The notes: a model not told the origin generated them from the sequence alone. 5,973 nt of DNA from Planctomycetaceae bacterium (GCA_003501565.1 DNPC01000198.1:1-5973), one strand, 5' to 3'. Shown: positions 1 through 5,751, numbered from the stretch's first letter. A program made the numbers and translations.

Positions 1-305
1 GAGTATACGCAAGCGCTCATTCAAATTTGTAGAGGCGCCAATCACGGCGGGCGCTTTAGGCCCTAGTCCCACAGTGTTTTCGGCTGCGGAATTTTTTCTT
101 TTCCGCATCGTTTTCTGCCGGTTTCACTAGTGCCCGGTTGCGCGAACTCGACCTTCAACGGAGTCAGTCCGTCCACCTTTTAGAGTGTCTGTTCATTCAA
201 AATTTTTGTGACAGAGATAAGCTTCCGGTAGAGAGCCCCGACGCTTGAAGTGTGCTGTCCGCCCGTGCAAAGATCAGGACATCAACAACTAACCGACAGG
301 AGTAC
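1..305. other. leader region without a convincing gene
   Basis: No convincing gene lies here. Frame 1 is open from base 1 to a TAG at 64-66 and could be the last 21 codons of an upstream gene, but nothing in that short peptide is recognisable. A second frame stays open to a stop at 128-130 and is equally uninformative. The stretch holds an inverted repeat at 85-107, an AT-rich patch at 193-209, and the SD site of the first gene at 298-302. It must contain the promoter of the first gene if transcription starts locally. I see no pair of -35 and -10 boxes good enough to name; TTGAAG at 245-250 with AAAGAT at 269-274 is a weak candidate at 18-bp spacing. Confidence 0.5.
85..107. other. T-rich stem-loop, possible terminator of an upstream gene
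   Basis: TGCGGAA (85-91) and TTCCGCA (101-107) form a perfect 7-bp stem around a 9-base pyrimidine loop. The stem is followed by TCGTTTTCTG, a broken T-run. It could end transcription from a gene left of the window, whose possible last codons stop at 64-66. The stem is short and the T-tract interrupted, so this is tentative. Confidence 0.3.
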
Positions 306-500
306 ATGATGCAGAGGCTACTGACGCAACAGGAACTGGCCGACGAACTCGGTCTGCATCGCAAAACAATACAAGGCTGGGTTGCCCGTGGGCTGACTGG
401 ATATCAGCGCTCAGAGGGTAAACGCACCTACTACACCGTGGGCGACGCAAAAGCCTGGGCACGTCGTCAGCACTGGCTGCGTGCAGACGTGGGTAACTAA
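306..500 (+). CDS. small MerR/excisionase-like helix-turn-helix protein
   Basis: This encodes a 64-aa DNA-binding protein. Residues about 6-30 form an HTH of the MerR/AlpA/excisionase (HTH_17-like) class: TQQELADELGLHRKTIQGWV, where the first helix is followed by the recognition helix HRKTIQGWV. A basic turn and a short YYTVGDAKAWARR segment follow, as in the wing and last helix of these proteins. Family members act as recombination directionality factors or as regulators of element genes; which applies here is inferred only from context. Two adjacent ATGs (306 and 309) follow the SD AGGAG (298-302). The ATG at 309 has the better 6-base spacing, so the product may be 63 aa. A GTG 54 bases upstream is in frame but lacks an SD. 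A stem-loop separates it from the polymerase-like gene 104 bases downstream. Confidence 0.78.
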   Translation: MMQRLLTQQELADELGLHRKTIQGWVARGLTGYQRSEGKRTYYTVGDAKAWARRQHWLRADVGN

Positions 501-507
501 ACGACAA

Positions 508-531
508 CAGCCCTGGGGCGAACCAGGGCTG
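508..531. other. perfect 9-bp stem-loop after the HTH gene
   Basis: CAGCCCTGG (508-516) and CCAGGGCTG (523-531) pair perfectly around the loop GGCGAA. It begins 8 bases after the HTH stop codon. No T-tract follows on either strand, so a standard intrinsic terminator is not supported. It may be a weak terminator, an attenuator or an mRNA 3'-end stabiliser limiting read-through into the polymerase-like gene. Confidence 0.5.
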
Positions 532-577
532 CTGAAGATGTTCATGCGAGCTGAGCTTTGCAGGCGAGTCTCGCGGT

Positions 578-604
578 GTCAAAGACTGTTGAGGACCTTT
601 TGAC
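578..604 (+). promoter_or_regulatory. hairpin presenting the SD site of the polymerase-like gene
   Basis: GTCAAAG (578-584) pairs with CTTTTGAC (597-604), leaving one bulged T. The loop (585-596) contains GAGGA (591-595), the SD of the next gene, and the stem ends directly before its GTG start at 605. This would place the ribosome site in a loop and the start codon at the foot of the stem, so it could tune translation. The stem is short and AU-rich, so its stability is uncertain. Confidence 0.35.
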
Positions 605-2272
605 GTGATCCAGCGTAGCAAAACTGACGGTGATTGTCCAGGCGTACGCCGACGTTCTGGTGGTGAAAATGAGCCGATTGCACCGCTCGATTATCTTGCC
701 CGAGAATGGCGCGACTACTATTCAGAGCACAACCACGGCCGCCGCTATCAAGCGCTCAGTAGTGCACGCCGAGGGATAAGAGCCAAAGTCGCTTCCGACG
801 CACCAGATTGGCTTAACGCGAATCCACTATTTAACTTTCCCAAGTGGAATCACCCAGAGTTTGCGAGGCTATGCCGGTGCATGCTAAGCAAGTATGGCCG
901 CCGTGGCTTTGCGTGCCTGCTCTGGCTTCAAGAGTCGCGAATTGAGGCCGACCGGGTTCTTCCGGGTTCCGACGACAAGAACAAGCCGATTAAGCTCCTG
1001 GATCCGGCGGAGACGCCGTATCGGGGAGTGTCTCATGTTGAGCTTGAACGCCGAATGGACGAGGCAAATTTCGGCAAGCATGAGGAGATTCTCAAGAATG
1101 AAATTCGCATGGCGTACAACCGCTACTTGCGGTTCGGCTATTTCAAAATTGGGTATGACCCATTCGACTTTGTCTTTACATCCGCGGCCAGGCGGAAGCT
1201 ATTCACGTTTTTGAATAGTTGCTCTGATGTAGTTGGCAACCACTCCAGTGGCTCTAGCTCGATAGCACGTGCATTTCACGACTTTGGCGGTCAAGAAAAA
1301 GCGCCGACATATATTGGAGCTAAGTATTCTCTCTCTTCTAATGTAATTCGATACTTCTCTGTTACACCTGAATACTTACTTCAGAAGTACAACAAATGGT
1401 GTGACTACTGCGCGCTAAAGAACTTACCACAGAACCTAGATATCAACGCATCTACCGAGTGGGGAAAGGCCGCGCTCGAATCCTTAAAGACTACGAACGT
1501 ACCTACTGAGACCGCCGTAGACTCTTCTGACAACGACAAACACACGCACGCACAGCGCAAACTGGACAGACTCACCAAACGCGGCGTTGTCTGCATCGTC
1601 ATTCGCCGACATGGTCGGGTCTATCACGCGTTAAGCACTCTCACCAAAGTCGACCGCTCGCGAATGTCAATTAACGGCGAGACTACCGCTGAGGTGGATT
1701 TACACGCGGCTTTTACGGCGATTCTGGCTTCTAGCCTGCCCGATGGGGCACGTGAGAAGGTTGTTGCAAAGCTCCAGGCATGCGATTGGTATAGCCAATT
1801 CAACGAGGCATATCGCAAGTTCGAACAAGAGCTTCGTCGTGATATGGAGTACCGTGGGGCGTCGGATGAGGCGATCGCTGAAAGACTGAAAGGTGCGAAG
1901 GTGGAGTTCCAACGACAGTGCCTGTTCTCCGCTGTTACAAAACCCGAGGCAACACCGCTGTTCTCTGAGTTCCGCCGCAATCACCCAGAGTTGGCTTTCT
2001 TGTGTAGGTCATTGTTGCGCAAGTACGGGCGTCGTAGCTTCGCGTGCCTCCTCCAGTGGCAAGAGAGTCGCCTAATGATCGATCGGGTGGTTCCTGCGCT
2101 GCGGCGGCTGGGAATTAAGGTGCTGTCGAATCACGACGGCCTAATCGTCAAGGAGTCCGACGCTGAGCGGGCACGCGCAGTCCTTTGCGAGATTGCGACC
2201 GACCACCTAGGTTTCGAACCCGGGATCAAGATCAAGAAACATTCGCCACAAATTGACGCAATAGCTGCGTAA
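605..2272 (+). CDS. family A DNA-polymerase-like palm-domain protein
   Basis: This encodes a 555-aa protein, probably the replication polymerase-like protein of a mobile element. The C-terminal half has the motif order of a family A polymerase palm. A GRVYHALSTLTKVDRSRMSI segment (337-356) leads into motif A, EVDLHAAFTAIL (363-374, candidate catalytic Asp365). A motif B-like stretch, KVEFQRQCLF (432-441), is followed by motif C, VLSNHDGLIV (506-515, His510-Asp511). Plasmid and phage relatives I recall carry HDS or HDE at motif C; here it is HDG. I see no 3'-5' exonuclease motifs, and the protein is much shorter than PolI. Residues 74-120 repeat residues 451-497. The middle part, about 135-300, is unrecognised. 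The start is GTG at 605, with SD GAGGA (591-595) nine bases away. The next gene begins 60 bases after the stop. Polymerase activity is inferred; a template-binding or priming role is possible. Confidence 0.72.
   Translation: MIQRSKTDGDCPGVRRRSGGENEPIAPLDYLAREWRDYYSEHNHGRRYQALSSARRGIRAKVASDAPDWLNANPLFNFPKWNHPEFARLCRCMLSKYGRRGFACLLWLQESRIEADRVLPGSDDKNKPIKLLDPAETPYRGVSHVELERRMDEANFGKHEEILKNEIRMAYNRYLRFGYFKIGYDPFDFVFTSAARRKLFTFLNSCSDVVGNHSSGSSSIARAFHDFGGQEKAPTYIGAKYSLSSNVIRYFSVTPEYLLQKYNKWCDYCALKNLPQNLDINASTEWGKAALESLKTTNVPTETAVDSSDNDKHTHAQRKLDRLTKRGVVCIVIRRHGRVYHALSTLTKVDRSRMSINGETTAEVDLHAAFTAILASSLPDGAREKVVAKLQACDWYSQFNEAYRKFEQELRRDMEYRGASDEAIAERLKGAKVEFQRQCLFSAVTKPEATPLFSEFRRNHPELAFLCRSLLRKYGRRSFACLLQWQESRLMIDRVVPALRRLGIKVLSNHDGLIVKESDAERARAVLCEIATDHLGFEPGIKIKKHSPQIDAIAA
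824..964 (+). repeat. internal coding repeat, copy 1 (polymerase-like gene)
   Basis: This encodes residues 74-120. Against residues 451-497 the gap-free alignment gives about 30 of 47 identities, with shared blocks NHPE, LCR, KYGRR, FACLL, QESR and DRV. A further IK-LL/IKVL match follows after a two-residue offset. The motif C HDG that follows copy 2 is missing here. Many third codon positions differ, so the copies are old or came from diverged sources. Confidence 0.85.
1321..1380. other. AT-rich patch inside the polymerase-like gene
   Basis: Only 19 of these 60 bases are G or C, clearly below the flanking sequence. The reading frame stays intact and encodes a Tyr/Ser-rich stretch (residues about 240-259). 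It may mark a piece of different ancestry or simply a local codon bias. No iterons or boxes are seen in it. Confidence 0.5.
1955..2095 (+). repeat. internal coding repeat, copy 2 (polymerase-like gene)
   Basis: This encodes residues 451-497, immediately ahead of the strand and motif C HDG (510-512). It sits where palm-domain homologues keep the helix that carries a conserved Gln/Asp-Ser segment before motif C (QESRLMIDRV here). Copy 2 is therefore probably the native one and copy 1 (824-964) the added one. Confidence 0.85.
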
Positions 2273-2332
2273 TTGGGCAAGCCCACTCGGCTGAATCAAA
2301 AACAACGAAATTTACATCTTCGGAAAAGAACG

Positions 2333-3799
2333 ATGACCGCACTTTCAACACTCGATGGCCCCGTAGAGACTCCTCGTTCTGCAAATCAGATGAGCGATCT
2401 GAGCGAAGAGCAGCAACTCAAGAAGCAAGAGGGGATCATTCGCAAGGCGATTGCGGATACGGAGAATGCCGCATTGCGTGCCGGGCAGGCATTACTGGTG
2501 ATTAAAGAGGACAAGCTTTTCAAACCAAAGTACAAGAGTTTCAGTAAGTACTTGAAGGAAGAATGGCCGGAACTCAACTCAAAAAGAACAGCGAATCGAG
2601 ACATCGTATTCGCGAGGGTCGTGCGAAAAATAGGGACCAATTGGTCCCTGTGTGTACCTCAAAATGAATACCAAGTTCGCGCGATGACCAGGGTTGAAGA
2701 GTCCGTTTGGCCTGAGGTCTGGGAGCAAGTCGCAGAGAAGGTTGAGGCTGGCGAGAAACTGACTGGCCCATTGGTGGAGTCAGTTGTTGATCTCTTTGAT
2801 CCTGATGGGGCAGCGACCAAGAAGAGTGATAAGCCTCAGCAGCTTCAGGATGAGAACGGCCAGGACATTGACACACCTTCGGTAGACGAGCAGCCATACC
2901 AACCTGGCGGTTCGGATGACACCGAGAAGGAAGAGGCGCGGCAGAGTCATGCGGCTGCAAAGGACAATCGGCAACAGCGGCCGGACGATATTGAAATCGC
3001 ACCTTCTCCTACCCCTGACCAATCCGCCACGACTGCCCCCAATGTTCCAGCGGACGATATCAGCCAAGATCAAATACTCGCCCAGATTCGGCGGTTGGCC
3101 GAACAGCTCGATGAGCATCACCTTGCCGCTCTTTCCAGAGAGCTTGGGGCGGAAGCCAAAGACCCGCTGCAATCGCTTCGATCTCAAAGCCCTACCGATA
3201 GGCAAGCAATTCTTCTTCGGGCGTACCGAGAGTTCCCCGAGGACTTCTGCGCAGTTGAGGAAGCGCAGAAGGCTGAGCCTCTGGTGCTAAGCTACGAGTT
3301 TGATCCCCGCGAGATCAAAATGACGCCTCAAATGGCGGCGAGCAAAGAATTCCGGGAGATGTGGAACGAGTGGTGTGGCCATCAGGAGGATCTCGGCAGC
3401 CCCCTCTCGCCGGAGGTCGCGCGATTCCATTTCAAGATGGTCGGACGAAAACGGATTCCAACAGCAATCGCATGCCTCCAGGGAGCAATTGATATTGGCG
3501 AGGACACCCCGTTGCTGCGGCCATTAAGACAAGATCGGAAGGAAACTACACATCCGGTGGCGGCCAATCCGCCAACGGTTGAAGAAGTTGCAGAGTACGC
3601 GGAATCGATCGACCAGCGTCACTTCGACGCTGAGCTGTTTGTCGATACCTACGCTTGCAAAGGTTGGGTTATCGGCCCTGATAAGCCCATGGTTGATTGG
3701 AGGGCTGCGGTACGGAAGGCAAAAACCTGGTGCTGCGAAGGGAGGGTTAAGCGAAAGCGGCGAATCCCAGTGGCAGCAGGTGAGACTAGGGACTTCTAG
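2333..3799 (+). CDS. ParB/DUF3102-like N-terminal module fused to phage replisome-organizer-like C terminus
   Basis: This encodes a 488-aa protein, likely a replication organizer or helicase-loader-type factor of the element. Residues 30-155 resemble the N-terminal DNA-binding part of many plasmid and phage proteins: GQALLVIKEDKLFKPKYKSF (51-70), an HTH-like SKRTANRDIVFARVV (83-97), then PQNEYQVRAM (109-118) and an amphipathic helix. Residues 156-245 are an acidic, Gln- and Pro-rich linker, probably disordered. Residues 338-391 carry an FxxxWxxW...PLSPE...AI...AI pattern. Residues 413-467 carry the FVDxYxxKGWxIG...MxDWRAAVRK pattern, both seen in phage replication proteins of the replisome-organizer kind. 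A basic tail, RVKRKRR (471-477), follows. The ATG at 2333 is chosen with a weak GGAAAAG upstream; an in-frame TTG at 2273 lacks an SD. It follows the polymerase-like gene by 60 bases. Confidence 0.75.
   Translation: MTALSTLDGPVETPRSANQMSDLSEEQQLKKQEGIIRKAIADTENAALRAGQALLVIKEDKLFKPKYKSFSKYLKEEWPELNSKRTANRDIVFARVVRKIGTNWSLCVPQNEYQVRAMTRVEESVWPEVWEQVAEKVEAGEKLTGPLVESVVDLFDPDGAATKKSDKPQQLQDENGQDIDTPSVDEQPYQPGGSDDTEKEEARQSHAAAKDNRQQRPDDIEIAPSPTPDQSATTAPNVPADDISQDQILAQIRRLAEQLDEHHLAALSRELGAEAKDPLQSLRSQSPTDRQAILLRAYREFPEDFCAVEEAQKAEPLVLSYEFDPREIKMTPQMAASKEFREMWNEWCGHQEDLGSPLSPEVARFHFKMVGRKRIPTAIACLQGAIDIGEDTPLLRPLRQDRKETTHPVAANPPTVEEVAEYAESIDQRHFDAELFVDTYACKGWVIGPDKPMVDWRAAVRKAKTWCCEGRVKRKRRIPVAAGETRDF
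2632..2649. repeat. 18-bp perfect palindrome inside coding sequence
   Basis: AGGGACCAATTGGTCCCT reads identically on both strands, with no loop. It lies in the replisome-organizer-like gene, where it encodes GTNWSL (residues 101-106) between the HTH-like segment and the PQNEYQVRAM motif. A dyad of this length fits a dimeric protein-binding site or a small palindromic insertion. Confidence 0.9.
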
Positions 3800-3831
3800 T
3801 GTCAGTCGCCGTCCCTTGCACCGTGTGCGGG

Positions 3832-3880
3832 AAAAAGCAAAAACAGCGAGGCACACCCGGTGTTGCCGGTATGCCTCGCT
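3832..3880 (-). terminator. minus-strand intrinsic terminator
   Basis: AGCGAGGCA (3845-3853) pairs with TGCCTCGCT (3872-3880). Inside it a second 4-bp CCGG/CCGG stem (3857-3860 with 3866-3869) closes the loop TGTTG, with a small internal loop between the two stems. On the minus strand the hairpin is followed by GTTTTTGCTTTTT (complement of 3832-3844), a classic terminator tail. On the plus strand no T-tract follows. It should therefore stop leftward transcription, although no leftward gene is evident to its right within the window. Confidence 0.7.
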
Positions 3881-3935
3881 TGGCTTCACAGCCACGCGAG
3901 CCGAAAAGTCCTTGCCGGGAAAATCTTCAGCTCAC

Positions 3936-4721
3936 ATGCAAAAGTCTACATCCGCAACCGCCAAAACCACAATCGTCAACGCACAGCGTCACCTTCTCCG
4001 CCATTGGTCACCGCCGAAAAGGATACGAGGCTATCCGGCTTCGATACACGCTGTTGTATCGGCAATTCATGACCGGACAGTTGAGTCCTCTGATCCATGC
4101 TTCCGAGCCGGGCGGTCTGAGCTATCAGACCTGACGAAGTTACCGCTGCGATCTGTTCGATACGTCGTTAGTGGGCTGGTTGCCAGTGGCGTTCTGACGG
4201 CCGACTGTGACCGCCATATTCGGCTAGTCGAAATCAATTGGCCAGCCGTCGCCTCTCGTGTTGCCGCCACTGAGCTTGTAAGTCTCCTTAGGCGTTGCAA
4301 CGACACCGCTACGCTTTGGCTTCGCTCGTGCTTAGCCGATATTGCCCTGCCCTTAACGCCGGATCAGTGCCGAACGAAGATCATCGCTGAGACGACACTT
4401 CCTGCGATCACAGGCCCACATCGGGGTTCGCTTCTAAGCCACAAAGCGCTGCTGCTTTGGGTCCATTTAGCACCTGGCCGCGACCTGAGCACCAGAGATA
4501 TCGCCCACATGCTCGGCAGTAGTCGTCGCGTCGCCCAAAAGGGCCTTCGGTCGCTCGTTGAAGCGGGCTACATCGTCCGAGCGGCATCGCCAGTGATCAT
4601 GTGGCAGCGATTGCTTCAGGATGCCCCCGCCGACACGTTGGCTGAGCTGTCACTTCGCGCTGACGACGAGGCACGCTCTTGGATTGAGGGAATTTCACCT
4701 AGCTTCATGGAGGCCGCCTGA
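3936..4721 (+). CDS. double winged-helix DNA-binding protein
   Basis: This encodes a 261-aa protein that I do not recognise by name. Two segments look like winged HTH domains. The first (about 36-100) has SIHAVVSAIHD, then SELSDLTKLPLRSVRYVVSG and LVASGVLTAD with a following strand. The second (about 165-222) has SHKALLLWVHLA, then STRDIAHMLGSSRRVAQKGL and RSLVEAGYIVRA. Paired winged helices occur in plasmid initiators of the RepA/RepE type and in regulators, so an initiator or control role is possible but unproven. ATG 3936 is the only usual start between the hairpin and the first domain. The frame is open further upstream, overlapping the preceding gene, but that part does not read like protein. 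No good SD precedes the start, unlike the next two genes. Its stop overlaps the next start by one base (TGATG). Confidence 0.7.
   Translation: MQKSTSATAKTTIVNAQRHLLRHWSPPKRIRGYPASIHAVVSAIHDRTVESSDPCFRAGRSELSDLTKLPLRSVRYVVSGLVASGVLTADCDRHIRLVEINWPAVASRVAATELVSLLRRCNDTATLWLRSCLADIALPLTPDQCRTKIIAETTLPAITGPHRGSLLSHKALLLWVHLAPGRDLSTRDIAHMLGSSRRVAQKGLRSLVEAGYIVRAASPVIMWQRLLQDAPADTLAELSLRADDEARSWIEGISPSFMEAA
4042..4061. other. perfect 7-bp inverted repeat in the start of the winged-helix gene
   Basis: CGATACA (4042-4048) and TGTATCG (4055-4061) flank CGCTGT. The repeat lies in codons for SIHAVVS, about 105 bases after the start codon. It may be an mRNA hairpin or an autoregulatory binding site; nothing decides between them. 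Confidence 0.5.
4114..4131. other. second perfect 7-bp inverted repeat in the winged-helix gene
   Basis: GGTCTGA (4114-4120) and TCAGACC (4125-4131) flank GCTA. It lies about 50 bases after the inverted repeat at 4042-4061, within the codons for the first winged helix. The arm sequences of the two repeats are unrelated, so they are not copies of one operator. Confidence 0.5.
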
Positions 4722-5008
4722 TGGCTTCACCAGAATACATGCTTGGTCGCCGGTTCGTTCGGTCGCTGCCAAAGCGAGATCCACTGCGGATAGCTGCTAA
4801 GGACTTTCGCGATGGAGACTTTGCGGCTTTCGCGGCAGAGCACTTCGATGCGACTGACCGCTCTTTGTTGGTCGCAAGGATTTGGCTGAGAATCCGCGAA
4901 AGTAGCCAGCTCGATTTTAGTGAATTTTGTGAATTGACTGGGATCCAGCCAATCGCTGAGCCACACCGGGCCTTGGCCTTCGTCCTCGGTATGGTGGGAG
5001 GCGCGTAA
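4721..5008 (+). CDS. small protein of unknown function (95 aa)
   Basis: I do not recognise this protein. It is mostly alpha-helical in character: a basic N terminus (LGRRFVRSLPKRDPLRIAAK), an acidic and aromatic stretch (FRDGDFAAFAAEHFDATD), a helix LLVARIWLRI, and LDFSEFCELTG. It lacks a signal peptide, membrane span, cysteine pairs or a clear HTH. Translation signals are strong: SD GGAGG (4709-4713) lies 7 bases before the ATG, which overlaps the TGA of the winged-helix gene by one base. Its own TAA overlaps the next ATG by one base. Such coupling suggests it is made in fixed ratio with its DNA-binding neighbours and may act with them as a partner or small regulator; that is inference. Confidence 0.75.
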   Translation: MASPEYMLGRRFVRSLPKRDPLRIAAKDFRDGDFAAFAAEHFDATDRSLLVARIWLRIRESSQLDFSEFCELTGIQPIAEPHRALAFVLGMVGGA

Positions 5009-5748
5009 TGACGGAAACGAAGACAGATCGGAATCGGGAAATCGCCCGTAGATACCACGCGGGCGCATCAGCCCCGGCGCTCGCGGTCGAGTATGAAATC
5101 AGCCACCAGCGGGTTTTCCAGATCCTCAAAAACCAAGGCGTCGAAACTGACTTCCGACGATACGCAACGTTACACCCATGCCCACGATGCGGGAAGATGT
5201 TCAAACGCGAAAGACGAAAGCTTGGGCCGCGCAGCTACACCACAGTCTCACATCTGTGTGCGGCCTGCCGTACGCCAGCAGCACAGGTAGAACACAGGTA
5301 CCGTGACATTGTCGCGTATATCCCGGATGACAGGTTTATCACGTCAACAGGGCTTGCGGAGCAATTTAGACTTCATCGGGTACTGAAAGCGATTGGGCTG
5401 CTTGATGAACATGGAATTGCTACAGCGGTCGGCAAGCATCCAGTCTCGGTCACTCGGATGGTATTACCGGAATCCGCGGAGCGTGACGAACGAGTTTCCA
5501 GCCTTATCCGTGACGGCCAAGGGGTGGGGGCGATTTGGTACGCAATGCCAGATTTGAGTTTCGACGAAATGGTGCTCTCGCTCGCAGCGATCGGTGCGAA
5601 ATTCAGTTCACCGCTCACGACAGTGCAACGTGACGCGGAAGTCGCGCGAGCGCATCTCCAGGGTGCGACACAGGATCTGCTTGCGGAGCAATTTTCACTT
5701 TCCCGGCAGACGATAAGTTCGATCCTTCGTCGCCAAAAAAAGGCATAA
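5008..5748 (+). CDS. HTH - zinc ribbon - HTH DNA-binding protein
   Basis: This encodes a 246-aa protein, probably a regulator or site-specific DNA-binding factor. Residues 8-45 form an HTH of the resolvase/sigma-70-region-4-like kind (EIARRYHAGASAPALAVEYE, then ISHQRVFQIL). Cys58, Cys61, Cys84 and Cys87 form a CPRC...CAAC pair of knuckles with 22 residues between them, a probable structural zinc site. Residues 206-242 form a second HTH of the same style (EVARAHLQGATQDLLAEQFS, then LSRQTISSIL). Residues 160-200 have a similar LIRDG...FDEMVLSLAAIGA rhythm and might be a third, degenerate unit. SD GGGAGG (4996-5001) lies 6 bases before the ATG, which overlaps the previous TAA by one base. No recombinase catalytic residues are evident. 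The target site is unknown. Confidence 0.78.
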   Translation: MTETKTDRNREIARRYHAGASAPALAVEYEISHQRVFQILKNQGVETDFRRYATLHPCPRCGKMFKRERRKLGPRSYTTVSHLCAACRTPAAQVEHRYRDIVAYIPDDRFITSTGLAEQFRLHRVLKAIGLLDEHGIATAVGKHPVSVTRMVLPESAERDERVSSLIRDGQGVGAIWYAMPDLSFDEMVLSLAAIGAKFSSPLTTVQRDAEVARAHLQGATQDLLAEQFSLSRQTISSILRRQKKA

Positions 5749-5751
5749 GCC

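Noticed and set aside
252..305. GTG start 54 bases upstream of the first HTH gene
   Set aside because: It lacks an SD, while AGGAG lies just before the ATGs at 306 and 309, where the HTH homology also begins.
289..621. Minus-strand open frame of 110 codons over the first HTH gene
   Set aside because: It overlaps a well supported gene and intergenic hairpins, has no SD or recognisable domain, and is rich in Arg, Ser and Pro.
2273..2332. TTG start directly after the polymerase-like gene's stop
   Set aside because: No SD precedes it, and the 20 added residues are basic and unlike a domain; ATG 2333 is preferred.
2574..3002. Minus-strand open frame of 142 codons
   Set aside because: It is a shadow of the organizer gene. 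Its GTNWS string arises only because the palindrome reads the same on both strands.
3845..3880. The hairpin as a plus-strand terminator ending the replication operon
   Set aside because: TGGCTTCACAGCC follows it on the plus strand with no T-tract; only the minus strand has the required run of T.
3579..3935. Upstream extension of the winged-helix gene overlapping the organizer gene
   Set aside because: The first 119 codons overlap a supported coding end by 221 bases, run through the terminator hairpin, and give a low-complexity Ser/Arg-rich peptide.
4705..5068. Two overlapping minus-strand frames over the 95-aa gene
   Set aside because: They are antisense to a gene with strong SD and stop/start coupling, and the peptides show no domain.
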